From Siphonodentalium dalli (Eukaryota; Mollusca; Scaphopoda; Gadilida; Siphonodentaliidae): a stretch of DNA of 64,000 nucleotides. The translations under genes and the position numbers were made by a program. Location: assembly GCA_032622095.1 (NCBI GenBank), contig CP136061.1, forward strand, positions 133,819,587-133,883,586, in the 5' to 3' direction. Shown piece by piece: positions 21,201-33,349 of this stretch. The notes under the pieces were generated by a model. The model was not told where the DNA came from. It ran no database searches and was given only the letters and a program-made list of their open reading frames with translations. Positions within the stretch are counted from its first letter, which is position 1; each line of letters starts with the position of its first letter.

Positions 21201-24200
21201 GTTAAAGTTATATAGAACACAACACGTGTTGCTTTCAGACGGGAATAGTATAATAATATCACCTGCCCAAAGCTGCCCAAAGTAGTTATTTTCATCAATT
21301 TTATATATTCAAATATGTAGAAAACATGGTTTAAACAAAATTATAAGCAGCGAATAGTATCGGTTATTGATTGCTATTTACGCCCCTGTTTATTCCTATT
21401 TACGTCCCTGTTTTATTCCTATTTACGATGGAAAACCATGGTGGCTCCTGGTGGCTCATTCGATAAGGTGCAAAGTGCATCAGGCCACTATATGCATCCA
21501 GGAATAGTGTAGCTTCTTCGAATCTGATAATCCACGCCCAAGAAACCTATGCTGATGGACAAATGTAATACATCCAGTGCCTGGTATTTCCCATCCCAAT
21601 TTTGTTTGTAGAAATGGGGTCCATGGGAACTCGATTGGTAAGGTGCATGGCACATTTGGCCAACATATGCCGTCCAGTGGTGGCGAAGTTTGTTCAAACC
21701 AAAATAAGCGAGGATTTGTGATTCACGTAAAGGGAAGATAATCTATTCGTGTATCTGGGCAAGTCCTTGTCAATTTCTTTCCGGTGGTCGGTGGTTTCTA
21801 TGTTTAATGGAGTGATTAACCATTTGTGCGGTCTTTCCTCCACCATTAAAACTTAAAATGTTTTATGGGTGTGTAAGTGATCAGAATCAGTTATCAGAAT
21901 TTGAACCATCTTCGCCATCACGGGACGTCTAATGTTGGCATAATGTGCCATGCACCTTGCCCACTGAGCCACTAGGGACCTCATTTCTACAAAGAAAATG
22001 GGGGTATACCAGGCGCTGCCGCACTGGATTTATTATACCATACATCAGCATAGGTTTCTTGGCCATGGATTATCAGATTCGAACAAGCTTCATAGTTATG
22101 GGCGGCATATATTGACCTGATGCATCATGCACCTTGTCAATTGAGTCACCAGGGGGCTCCACGGTAAATAGGAATAAATCGGGGGCGTAACTAGGAATAA
22201 AACAGGGACGTAAATGCGAACAAATAGTGATGTATATAGTAAACGATAGCCATGAAATAAACGGTCTGAGAATGATATATAATCATATATAATCATATTT
22301 TCATATTTTGTCCTTAGAGTCATTCACTTCTAACCATATCTGGAAATGTTGGTTTGTTGTCCATACCGTTTGTTGAATACCGTTTATGCTAGATGCAGAA
22401 ATGTCCTGGAAAACAGTGAACGAGCTTCTAAACTTTCCAATGATATTGCTATTGTTTTCAATTCAACACTAAGTCTTATCCTTTCGTTTTCCAAAGCGGG
22501 TCAAATTATTTCGAGATCAATATTACATTTTTTTTTTCTTTGTCTATCTGGAAATAAGAATATTTTTATGTGTGACTTTAACTTGTACGCCTCATATTTG
22601 CTGCGCGTGATATGCATAGCACATTTCGGTGCAGCCTCGTTGGTGGACTATTATGGATATAGTAGTTGTTGTATTTATTGAAAGTTTTTTGCCAAATGTC
22701 AATACGCAGGCTGAAGGTTCTTTTTAAAGACACACCAACTGAGTCTTAATAAAAACAACTTCGATATCTCCCCCATTTGGATTATGAGTTGTTTCGACAA
22801 AATTATAATCCAAAATATGTTCGATAATATTCAAACATCTGTACATAGTCGATATATATAGGCATCCCATCTGGGGACACCACTGTCACATCTCGAGGGT
22901 TACCGCCATATTATATGTCCCATGATATATTTTCCATCAGTAATCTCAGATTACGTCTTATAAACGATTATAAATATTAAAAATAATAAAGGAAAATAAT
23001 GTAAATGTCAATAAACATTTTGTTTCATTATTATAAAATGTATTATTCATATTTTGTATATAATTTTCGTTTTCTCATGTCACATTGGATCAGAGAATAA
23101 AGCATATATATATATATCACATTTCCCACCAACGAATATGAATCATTCTGCACTTTTATCTTGTTGTCTGTTTGTCGTCTGATTATATTACCTGAACACC
23201 CCTCCAAATGAATACTAGACCGTTCCCATGTATACTTGTATAACTGAGTGGGATAATCCATGCATTATAGAGAGGGTTAAAGTTTTCAATTCAATACTCC
23301 TCGGGAACTGAACAGGAGGAATACTAATATGTAACACTTATAATGCTGAATCTCTTTGCAGTTTGCAGTAGCCTTTCTTCATTGCTTTGGCAACATGCAA
23401 CGTTCAATACGCATATTTGCATACCAAATGTGCCATTGAATCTTGAAAGTATTCAAGACGATTTATGATTAATAGTGATATTGCATAATTAGATGGATAT
23501 GTCATTTGTTTAAACTATAACACTGTATGATTTATGTGAATAATTTGAATTAATGTATTTTATGACAATTGATTAATTGACATGTGTCTATATGAGTAAC
23601 ACTGTGATAATGAATCCATATAAACTTGTTCAGCTAAAATTATTAATGTGCTTTTTAAGATGATCTGAAAAGTCACCCTTATAAAGCTCGCCCTGGAATA
23701 ATTCACAATGAATAATTAAAGATTAAAGAACGACTATTTTAATTTTAAAAAATTCTTATCATTCAACTGCATATGTTGTACCTATACCTATTAGTAAATG
23801 AAGCCAAATCGCCACCAGTAATATCTTAACTGAGCCAGTTTTCATGGGTTTGTAACATGACTGTGATTCTGATAGATGTTTTCCATTTGAATGTACGGTG
23901 CTGCTTTGTCTAAGATAATCATATAATTTTATATCAATATTAGAATGTTTATGTTTTTGTTTGTTTTTTTGGTAATTAATATATTTTGTTTATTAAATTG
24001 TTATTTGTTAATGTATTTGGTTGATTAAGAAATCAAGTGGATAGGCAAAGTTTGATTGTCTGAGTTTGGTCAACAGTAGTATTGTACATGTATGTACACT
24101 TGACTATAATTTTGTCATACAATCGATCACCTGGTTTTGGGATTTCAAAATCCTATGCTGTATTGTACTACATAGATTTTAGTATTGTACATGTATACGC

Positions 24201-25190
24201 ATGGATATAATTTTGTCGTTGAATCGATCACATTATGACATTGGGATTTGAAATATTTTTTGTTATATATAGTACTGATTGTGACCTATCTCAGACATTC
24301 GAATTGAGCCTGCCCTTTGAGAGAATAAATTATTGAAATCAAACAAATAGTCTAGTGTCATTTTCTTCTTCTCCTCCTTATACCAGGTTAGAAACATCCT
24401 GAATTCAACTAGTATAGTTATATTTAACTATTATAGCTGAATTTTACTGCCAATATACTATTTCCCTGTTTTGTAAACACATTTGGACCTCCCAACCCAT
24501 GCAGTCCTCAGCCAAACTGCACTATTAAAAATAATGCAGCAACTGAACAGCCCCCAGATAAATTTCGTTTTACAACCTGTTGCACTGGCTTATATCATCT
24601 AATAATTGAAAAAGTATATGGGAGGACAAATTCACATTTAATCATGAATTGTTCTTAAGCGTTTTTATTTGCTCTTGATTGCAATTGATTGCGCTTACTT
24701 GCAAATAATTACGCTTAAGCTCAAATAATTACGCTCAAGTGCAATTGATTGCGCTTAAATGAAAATAATTATGCTTAATCACAATCAATTATGATTAAGC
24801 ATAATTATTTGCATTAAGCGTATTTATTTTCTAAGCCATGGTTATATGTAACTAAACACCCCTGGTAAATAGTTTTTCCATAACTCAACATTAACGTATT
24901 GCTATATCATCTCTTGTTTCACTGACATGATAATTGATGTATATATACTTACATTTGAGTGTTGAGCGCTAGGCAAATTAAAATTAGCCCCATATTGTGT
25001 AGCTAGGTGATACACCAGTTTATAGGTATAGGTTAGATTGTTGTTACAATTTCACTTATGCATCAATGACCTTAGTGTGACTTTCTAAATTACTTCCTTA
25101 TCTGGTGCCATTATGATTATATATACATATTAAGGCTGAAGGTTTCACCTAAAAAGGAGTTTAAGGGTACACAGTATTTTTAATATTTCA
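18223..25190. other. Block A distal intergenic DNA
   Basis: No gene recognised. It includes a sequence at 18950-19110 sharing TCAGGCTCTGTGCCGTG, TTTTGTAGCCGGAACAGATC and CAGAAGTAGAAAGG with the small MITE at 49744-49960. Worn copies of the TTAACCCTTTCTATA family lie at about 20290-20475 and 23110-23285. Short direct and inverted repeats lie at 21360-22200 (CCCTGTTTTATTCCTATTTACG and its complement). Open frames here (for example 22346-22681) lack splice sites or recognisable motifs and are broken in block B. Confidence 0.5.
24517..25050. other. Segment unique to block A, with an AATTGATTGCGCTTAA-rich core
   Basis: Flanking sequences align with block B, but these 534 bp are replaced there by an unrelated 315 bp (51419-51733). 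At 24655-24835 short words such as AATAATTACGCTTAAG and AATTGATTGCGCTTA recur in both orientations. Confidence 0.65.
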
Positions 25191-25194
25191 ATCT

Positions 25195-25800
25195 ATTTCA
25201 ATCTGAATTTCGAACTTCAATTCATATCGAAATTCGTGCAGATTGAAATAAATTGAGTAATTTCTCGAAGCTGAACGTTAGATTGCTGGATTCTCTTACG
25301 GAAATAATCAAAAATATAAAGTTTCCGCTCGATCCAGCCATAAACAGTGCCACTTCCCTTCAGAACCACCCCAACAATACCTTAATATTGAACGCGCAGT
25401 GGCGAAATTTTCAGCAGTATGTCAGAAAAAATGAAAAATAAAAAAACTTTTGACCCAAATTCGAGAAGGCGAGCATGAATTGAATTACAACAAAGAACTT
25501 GATGCAAAAAAAAAAATAGCGTTCAAATTTCATTCTGAATTTCGTACTTCAATCCAGATCGCAATTCGCCCAGATTGAGTAATTCTCGAAGCTGAGCGTT
25601 AGTTTGCTGGATTCTCTTACGGAAAGTATCAAAAATACCAAGTTTCAGCTCGATCCAGCAATAAACATTAACACTTCCCTTCAGCACCACCACTCAAATA
25701 TTGAACGCGAAAGACCACCGTCTCTCAGAAAAAAAAGTGAAAACAATCACCTTTGACCCAAAATTCGGGAAGGGGAGCACGAATTGGAATGCAACAACGA
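25195..25800. repeat. Two tandem imperfect units, about 330 bp
   Basis: Both units carry CTCGAAGCTGA.CGTTAG, TGCTGGATTCTCTTACGGAA and GCTCGATCCAGC.ATAAACA, with many TTCGAACTTCAATC words. The block-B counterpart is 51870-52480. Confidence 0.75.
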
Positions 25801-25962
25801 ACTTGAGGCAACACAAATTAGAGCTTGAATATCAATCTGAATTTCGAACTTCGAACTTCAATCTAACTTCACGCGAATCTCCACCTAATTTCGAACTTCG
25901 ATCCAACTTCACGAACCCGTTTGAACTGCCTCTTTTGAAATTCGCTTTCTGGCCTCATGTGC

Positions 25963-26299
25963 CCTGGGTACCATTTTCGATACCACTGACATAACTGTCT
26001 CTCAAATCAAAATGAGAAATAGTTAAATTGAAGATAGTTTAGGAAACTCAGACTGATGTAAATTACGTTAACTAAATTGAAAAATGCATTAAAATAGGGT
26101 TGGGTAGCATTCATGAGGAAAATGTGAAAAATTCATATTTTGCGTGTTATATTGACCCCGCAACAACCGGATCCTGAAATTAGAATAGTTTGGCTACATA
26201 AATATGGTGGTCGCTGAAATTCCCATTTCAAGTGACACCTCGGGTAATGAGAGCCCATACTAATATGGACGCGACTCCAGGTGTAATCAGCCCTCGAGG
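25963..26299. other. Unique spacer between the duplicated blocks
   Basis: Begins exactly where similarity to block B ends. No gene seen. It is relatively GC-rich towards its right end, next to the candidate promoter. Confidence 0.5.
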
Positions 26300-26423
26300 T
26301 CACCTTACCAACGTGACGTCCAAGCAACAGCCGTGACGTAAGGGGATTGTACTCTAAATTCGCAGTCATCGGATATTCGAAGGTTTCGTCGATTAATATA
26401 TACAGAACTTCACGATTGCAAAG
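26300..26423 (+). promoter_or_regulatory. Candidate promoter of gene copy B
   Basis: Two CRE-like cores, TGACGTC (26314-26320) and TGACGTA (26334-26340), and a TATA-like ATTAATATATAC (26393-26404) lie about 20-110 bp before the first ATG. CREB/ATF factors bind such cores in animals. That they act here is inference. Confidence 0.35.
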
Positions 26424-26449
26424 ATGGCAAACGATAGGAATATTGACAG
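26424..26449 (+). CDS. Copy B exon 1 (start codon)
   Basis: 26 bp, ATG with a good context (AAGATGG), encoding MANDRNID and two bases of the next codon, then a strong GTATGT donor. Chosen because its phase 2 end fits the acceptor at 27279 exactly. Confidence 0.5.
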
Positions 26450-27020
26450 GTATGTCGATAATTATGTTGATTAATTATTATTTTCTATATAATCTATATA
26501 ATTATGCATAATGCCATTTCTTTATACCTAGCTTTAATGAACAGTTTTTGTGAGAGTAGCTCACAGCAGTGGGTGTGTGACTTGAAACATATTTCTTTAA
26601 AGTTTGATGAACTGCATCCAGACCAAATTAATATCTATCTTTTAAAATACAAGCTCTTGTGGTGGCATGCTATAACATTACATGTTATTTTATTTATAAG
26701 ACATTAGATAAGGATCGTGTATGTATTGTATCTTAATTTGTAAGGTGTATCACATGCGCGAAATCAGCAAAACAAAGAAATATTCTCTCAATCTACTTCA
26801 GCTATTTTCAAAAAATCTCCATTTCAAACTATCAATTTGAAGGAAAAATATAATTTTCCTTTATAACTAATGTATATATGCTATACATGTAGTACTATGA
26901 TAAAACACGTTTACCCTCACAATATGAGAGATATGTTCTAATTATTTAAAACAAAGTGGTTTATTGTTCGAAGGAACAAATCAACACAAGACAACACAAA
27001 TACGAACTTTAGTAGGCGGC

Positions 27021-27244
27021 TTAAACGCTTTCTGAAAATTTGCGAAATTTAACCACTGTGCCACAGCATTCTCGTATATATGCGATTCTCCCATAGTGAT
27101 TCTCGAATATATAAGAGAATAAATTGGCATTTGCATTGACCTCGTAGCCATTGTATTCTCTGATAAATGCAAGGCTCCATGTGAATGCACTGACACGTGA
27201 TCTTTAATGCTGCACTAGCACGGCTCCCATCACGAAAGGGTCAA
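27021..27244. mobile_element. Worn double-hairpin MITE in intron 1
   Basis: Contains the two family stem-loops (CAGCATTCTCGTATATATGC and CATTGTATTCTCTGATAAAT) and ends ATCACGAAAGGGTCAA, the mirrored form of the family end. Confidence 0.65.
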
Positions 27245-27278
27245 ATTCTAAAGGAGTTTATTTGTACGCACATTTCAG

Positions 27279-27430
27279 TGGTATTCACCTGGACCAAACT
27301 ACTATTAGACGTAAATTCAACCCAAACTTCCCGGACAACATGGCGTTTTTCGTGGTAAACGATAGCTTGGAGCGTATTACAAACCCAATGCGGAGAAAAG
27401 TTGAAGTGATTGCAGCTGCTTCTGGCGACG
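27279..27430 (+). CDS. Copy B exon 2
   Basis: 152 bp after CACATTTCAG, phase 2 in and phase 1 out, donor GTAGGT. It encodes GIHLDQTTIRRKFNPNFPDN, then MAFFVVNDSLERITNP, then MRRKVEVIAAASGD. An internal ATG at 27340 also has a good context (AACATGG) and could be an alternative start. Confidence 0.6.
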
Positions 27431-27475
27431 GTAGGTTGAATACATTTTACAAAATAACATTCTTACGCAGTAGTT

Positions 27476-27709
27476 TTAACCATTTCTATATACTAAAGCA
27501 TCATAGACGAGTAGTTATCCCATACGATATGTTCAGCTGTGTTCAACTAATTGTATAAACATTGCCCTTAATAAATAGGCCTCCTTCCGCACTTTTATGT
27601 ATCTGTCGTCTGATTTCATCATCGTAACATCCCTCCAAATAATAATAGACCATTCCAATTTACACGTTTTAACTAACTGGGAGAATCAATTTAGTATAAA
27701 AAGGGTTAA
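27476..27709. mobile_element. MITE of the TTAACCCTTTCTATA family in intron 2
   Basis: 234 bp. The left end TTAACCATTTCTATATACTA mirrors the right end TAGTATAAAAAGGGTTAA. It gives the clearest pair of ends in this family. Confidence 0.75.
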
Positions 27710-28977
27710 ACAACTACTAGTTCGCTTGTGATCCAAATAATGTTTAGGCCAAACTAAAATATGTTTTGTTTACATACAATGCAACATGAATGTATACATA
27801 ATTTGTCTTTTGACTTCATTTCGGCCAATTTGGCCGGTTACTTCATGTGACTTTTTCATCTGACGTGTGTGTCGGATAATTGATCTGGAGGATTTATGTA
27901 AATGTTAGCCCAAACTACATTTCCAAGTAACGATGGTTTTGTTGTTTATTTTGAGGAATAATACCGCGTCAGATGAATTCAGCCCAAATATGTTAACAGT
28001 TGTCGTGTCAAACATTCGGCAGTAGGTTAGCGTTATTTAGTATTTGTGGATGTCCTTTAACATGGGGAAAATAGACTACTGCGCTTGAACGAGCATGTGA
28101 ATTTGTCGTTTTTAATGTACAGCAACTTGATAATCAATAACAGAGGCATTCTCTGTCAAATAAGGTCGCTCTATTTACGGTATTAATTGCGGAACTTTCT
28201 AAAGTAAACTACGCGTAAACGGATACATACGGTAAATTATAGAATGTGCCGGAATCGGCCTAATCGCCCCATGGCCAACTCGCCCAGTCGACGTGTGTCA
28301 ATTCGGTACCTACTATAACATGTACCCGAGTCCGATTCGGAATAAAAGATGTATACGGGTGTTATATAGCGTTTGGTCCGTTGTTTCTCAATGAATATTA
28401 TTGAAATTTGGTGTATATGTCCGGGCTGGGACATGGAATACAACAACGTTTGAATTGTTTTTAAATTTACAAATTTGTTGATTTTATTCAATTTTTTTTC
28501 GTTCTGAAAACACACTATAAAGTATATATAATATAATAACGAACACGAGACATACATAATTTATAAACTGTTAACAAAAGATATCAAATTCAATACATGA
28601 CAAAGATGACTCAGTGGAGTTTATAAAGTGAACATAAAAACATTGAGGTAAGAATCTTTTTAAGGAATGCAACTTTATTTAATGATAATAAACACATAAA
28701 TTAAAATAACAAACATGAGACATACATGATTTATAAACTGTTAACAAAAGATATCAAACTCAATACATGACAAAGATGACTCAGTGAAGTTTATAAAGTG
28801 AACATAAAAATATTAAGGTAAGAATCTTTTTAAGCATTACTAAACCGTTTAGCACAGACCACAGTCCACTTCACTCATCCGATCATCACCAAACTTCATA
28901 TTTATCTTGATATTGATCTATCAGATGAGAGCTATCAAATATTTTTTTAATTTCATAGGAAAAAATGGTCGCCAGCG
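27710..28977. other. Intron 2 unique part
   Basis: No gene. A direct repeat of about 130 bp (ATACATGATTTATAAACTGT, GATATCAAA, ATGACTCAGTG) occurs at 28550-28670 and 28720-28830. The last 110 bp (from about 28860) is a diverged relative of the array-unit edge. Confidence 0.55.
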
Positions 28978-29873
28978 GCCATATTGCATTTACGTTATAT
29001 TTTATCGCGTCATGTCGATATCTAGTATTACTTAGAAATTTCACCTTTCCAGATTCATAATTGCTCCATTGACTGTAACAGATGAAATTATTCCCCTCTT
29101 CGGATAGAGTGTCACTGAAACTTTATTTTGTCAGACTGTCTGTATAATCACTGATTATATATGGCAATAATCTGTAATAAGATGTAGCACTATTTTATTT
29201 TATATTTACATGCAGTGCTGTTTTTATACATCAATTCTAATCCCCCTAGATCATCATGTGATCGATCATACATCGCGCGATGACCTGGTTGAATTAAGGG
29301 GGGTTTTATGGATCACTTCTGTCCTCAAGCTAGATTATACTTATGACATTTAATGGCATGTTTCTAACGTGGAGGGTTAGATATGCTTGAGAAACCACCA
29401 CTCTTTAATTCACACCAAGTTCTCAGCTGTCATGTTCGGATATTAGAACCCATAGCCATGATATATGGTTTATTTTGTGTATACTAGTAATATAGTTATT
29501 TTCAGTACCTTTATATACCAGTACTGTGTATAACAATGCATATAAATTAATCCATGTATACATGTATATTGATTCAACGGATTCAGTGTTTTTGTCCATC
29601 AGTCTATCAAATTTGCGGGGAAAACATGGCCACAAGCAGTACACCCTGCTAAATTTCGAATTTGAATCAATTGGCGCACCCTGCAGCCAGCTTTTATTGG
29701 AGAACTTTTTCTTATGTGGATATTTTGGGTCACCGCTAGATGTGAGCCATATTTTGTTCTCAAACTGTCCTTGTGAAGACATCACTGCCAGCGGTGATCT
29801 TCAATTTTACTATTTTTATGGCTAAATAATTTGGTTGATCCTACAGACGACACCCTTGTCCGATCGTCATCAG
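28978..29873. repeat. Single array unit in block B
   Basis: One copy of the 893-bp unit that is present at least three times at 1-8096. Array length therefore differs between the duplicates. Confidence 0.88.
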
Positions 29874-30289
29874 ATTCCACAATTATCTTCTGGATAACCA
29901 GGGTGAGAGTAATCTAATTTTCCCGAATTTCGTTAAAAAACATTACCACAGGCAGCAATTTGGTATCTTACTCTTTGATCCTCTTTTGCATGACTGAATT
30001 GTTTAGCAACTGTACAGACATATCCCTCATCTGGTTTTTATATACATGTATATCTCTTCATGCGGATAGCCAGTATTACGTAGGTACTTCAACTTTCTGC
30101 ATTCCTGTCATCATTTGAAATATAAAAATTTACCTGATACATGCACCCTTCAAAATTTGTTTCGTCGTATCTATTTTAATGACCCGTATGGTAATATTGA
30201 TACAGATATATTTGTCAAACATTTCTTTGTACAATATACAGGTATTTAGTTTGTAACTAAATCTAGAAATATATAATAGTAGCTCGTGG

Positions 30290-30720
30290 ACCCCACTTCG
30301 TCCGGGATGTTCCCCTCTGATTTTCGGAGAAATGCGCGATTTAACCTTGAATTGACTATTTTAAAGGTGAAGGTCATGTCGGGGTCACGATTTGACCCGT
30401 CCAAAACACTCCCCGGACAAAAGTCACGACAAAAGTACCCGTCGAAATCCGCCCGGCTTTATACCCGATTTGACCTTGAATTGACAATTTTGAATGTCAA
30501 GATCAGGTCAGGGTCATGATTTGACCCACCCGAAACACTCCTGGGACAAAAGTAACAGTAGGTATCAAATTTCGTTGAAATACTTCCGTTTTACCAGATT
30601 TGACCTTGAATTGATCTTTTTGAATGTCAAAGTCAGGTCGGGATCAAGATTTGACCCGTCCAAAATACTCCCTGGAAATAATTTCCCCTAGGTATCAAAT
30701 TTCGTCAAATCTGTCCGGCA
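30290..30720. repeat. Degenerate TTGACCTTGAATTGA tandem repeat, block B
   Basis: Counterpart of 8640-9010 with a fuller right side ending CCTAGGTATCAAATTTCGTC. It is followed by a GACAAACAGACAGACAAATG tract and a new start (CTAGCTGATG, 30781) that resembles the left start near 8616 and 30278. This suggests head-to-tail worn copies of one element. Confidence 0.7.
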
Positions 30721-31240
30721 GTTTTCCCGGCCATAGCTAACAGACAAACAGACAGACAAATGTCCAAAATATATATTAAACTAGCTGATGTACTCGACTT
30801 CGTTCGGGCTAGTTAGGGATTTTTTTGTGATCGCCTCCATCTGGACAGTACCCAGTATATACAGCGTCTGGCCAAACTATTGTTCAATTGGTCCAGAAAC
30901 ATGCCTATATCAGCACGTTCGAGAACATGGTCCCACGTGAAATTGGACCCGTCCATATTGCTCCCTATACACACAAATTTTTAGTCGGATCGGTCAAGGT
31001 CCAGAAACATGCCTATGAGCGAGGTCAAGTTGACACGTTAAATACCAAATTCGAGCAGTGTTAGAGTCTATAACACATACACACATGCATTCACGCATAC
31101 ACACATACATACATACATACAGACAGGTGTTTCAAAATGTATAATCGATAGCTACAACAATTCTATGGTAGATAGTTCACGGCCGACCTGATGCATGCAT
31201 CTTAGTTTTCTTGTTCGGAACTGGTGTGTGCTAGTACGCC

Positions 31241-31550
31241 CTGTCACTAACTCGCAGTCATGTTGGATCGACCAGGTCCGGTTCCGTGGTTTCATAGATT
31301 CACCCAGCCCCGATTCCGTGGTTTCAGTGCTACATGTCAAAGTTTTGGAGTAGCATTTCCATATATGGAGCTTTTGAATAGCCTATTGCCCAGGCCAACA
31401 AACATCTATCGGTACGAAGTATGGTACGAATTGAGTCACGGTACGAGACTACTTTTGAATTATTCATGACTTCCATATATGGAAAGCTAAGTAAAACCAC
31501 GGAACTGGACCTGGTGAATCCAACATGGCCGCGAGTTAGTGAGTGACAGT
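31241..31550. mobile_element. 310-bp MITE with CTGTCACTAACTCGC ends
   Basis: The left sequence (CTGTCACTAACTCGC, CATGTTGGAT, ACCAGGTCCGGTTCCGTGGT) is mirrored on the right (ACCACGGAACTGGACCTGGT, ATCCAACATGG, GCGAGTTAGTGAGTGACAG). Inner arms TTCCATATATGGA are palindromic. The open frames across it are by-products. Confidence 0.75.
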
Positions 31551-31859
31551 GCATATACTGGTACAAAAACTCGAAAATCACTCGCTCTGATAGGTCAATT
31601 TCAGCACTTCCAACCTATAGGCTGATCACTGCATTTAGTTGCTTTACAAACAACTTGTTTTAATCACTACTTAACCTACCTACATAGATAAAACAAAATG
31701 GGTAAGATCACAGGGTAGACTGCAAAGTTAACATAGCTATTTCAATAGTGGCCTTACTAAATACTGTAAATCTGACTGGTAACTCATATTACAAAAGACA
31801 AGTTAATGATACGTCAATCATCTACAGCTGACAGGTGCCATAAACAAAATGATATAATA

Positions 31860-32115
31860 TTTGAATGTGTATCCGATTATAAATCCCCAAAGTTCTCAGA
31901 ATATCGATTTTTGAAATATTTTATTTTTCAACACCTGGAATATTTGGCGGCCTAGAAAATATTGGACGAGCCGACCGACATTACTCTCGATACCAAATTT
32001 CGTTAAACAAAATGTTTATTTATATAACATTTGGACAATTATATACTTGACAGTTGACCAGAGGTTAGCATTATTTTTGGAGTAATTACTCGATTCTGAT
32101 AACTCTAAAGCGTCT

Positions 32116-32147
<32 letters not shown>

Positions 32148-32189
32148 GGAATCTGATGATATGGGGACCATCGAGGTTGATTGTGTACC
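31860..32189. mobile_element. Worn TTAA MITE with a (GTT)n tract
   Basis: The right end GATTGTGTACCT abuts TTAA at 32190-32193. The interior (AATATCGATTTTTGAAAT, GGCGGCC, GAGCCGACCGACAT) matches 15908-16291. A pure (TTG)n run lies at 32117-32148. The left end is approximate. Confidence 0.65.
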
Positions 32190-32252
32190 TTTAAAACAGT
32201 ATAGTTGAATATACCGTACCATAAATCCACATAATATTTTTCTCTCACACAG

Positions 32253-32323
32253 CTCTGCCTCAAGTGGACTTTATTCCCACTTACCTCAAGTTAGCAAAAA
32301 TGAAAGTAGACAACGAACCGGTG
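32253..32323 (+). CDS. Copy B exon 3 (deleted in copy A)
   Basis: 71 bp after TTTTTCTCTCACACAG, phase 1 in and phase 0 out, with a consensus donor GTAAGTG. It encodes A-LPQVDFIPTYLKLAKMK and VDNEPV. It lies within the 1,922-bp segment missing from block A. Confidence 0.6.
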
Positions 32324-33349
32324 GTAAGTGAATCAATTGTTCTTATGGTAGATGTGTTTTATTATGTGCACGGCAGTGCAGGGACCCCCGGCCCCATTGG
32401 TCAAAAGTTTCAACATTAAAATTTTATTCCTGATACAACATTAATTGGAAAATTTACACCACAAATAGGTTGAATTATTCTCATTCTTTGATTGTCCAAC
32501 CAGTATTTAGGTGGGGTAGACCAACAGTAGTGTATTTTTCTATTTGTGGTCTGAAAAGGCCATATGTATCAAAGTTCCAACCAGAGGGAGGCATACAAAT
32601 GGAATTTTGCAAACCGGGAGTTTGGTATGGTTCAATTGGAGGGGGGGTTCTGTTGAAAATTTCAAAGTGGACCCACCCTATCAATGAGACCATCTACCGA
32701 CGTCTGGCGGAGTGGAATAAAGAAAGACAAGTTGCAGTTAGATATATATCATCATCCCACAGAAAGTTATACAGAAAGGTTTACTTTCATACTATCCCAG
32801 CCACAGTGACAGATTAACGTCCGTGTTCCAATCCGCGACATATGTCACAATCCTTGTGCAGTGGTAGAAATAATCTTACTTTGATTATTATGTATCAGTA
32901 TATACATAGCTTTGTGTTGAAATTCAACATAATTATGGAGAAATCAATGTGTTAATAGGATATTTATATTTCTCGGTGATGGATTTTGGATCGATACTGA
33001 GCAAGTGTTGTAAATGGCATTTAATGGTGAATTGCTTTTTGGAAACATGTATAATAGAAAGAAACTCTATTTTTGAGATCAACACTTATCTCATTTTTCT
33101 GCAGTTGCCTCTCGGGGAATAATATAAAGTTATTATACAATGGTGTGTACAGTATGTGTTTTTCTTGTACGAGACCAGGTTATTGTGAAAAGTCATATTT
33201 GACGTCTCGTATGTCTGTCTGTCTGTCTATGTTCTATAGAAATTCACAGGGGATCATCTAGATGGTACCAAAGGGTATAACATGGGTAACTATTTACGAG
33301 GAAGATAATGGTGCGCGATAGAATGTGACGCTGATGTTTTCTGGGGCAG
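32324..33349. other. Intron 3, start
   Basis: No gene supported. A 115-codon frame at 32470-32817 has no known motif or splice support and no second copy to test it. The segment ends where block A similarity resumes (33136), followed by a (TCTG)n tract. Confidence 0.45.

Larger units (their letters stand above)
7202..25962. repeat. Segmental duplication block A
   Basis: Nearly collinear with 28978-52674 in the same orientation. The right ends coincide at CTGGCCTCATGTG, after which the sequences part. The left edge of similarity lies inside the last array unit. A is shorter (18.8 against 23.7 kb) because it lacks a 1,922-bp segment (B 31214-33135) and four elements found only in B. A carries its own 481-bp MITE at 12854-13334. 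By eye, identity in exons and flanks is high (about 10 differences in the 246-bp last exon). Confidence 0.92.

Noticed and set aside
22346-22681. 111-codon + strand frame in block A
   Set aside because: The block-B counterpart near 49165-49470 is shifted by small indels, and the frame crosses a T run. No domain is visible.
24655-24835. CRISPR-like or regulatory array of AATTGATTGCGCTTAA words
   Set aside because: Word spacing is irregular, orientation mixed, and the context is animal DNA, so this is low-complexity sequence and not a CRISPR array.
26133-26369. 78-codon minus-strand frame just before exon 1 of copy B
   Set aside because: No motif or splice support. It overlaps the candidate promoter and is more likely a chance frame in a GC-richer patch.
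32470-32817. 115-codon + strand frame in intron 3
   Set aside because: No motif, no splice sites in phase with neighbouring exons, and no second copy because the segment is missing from block A.
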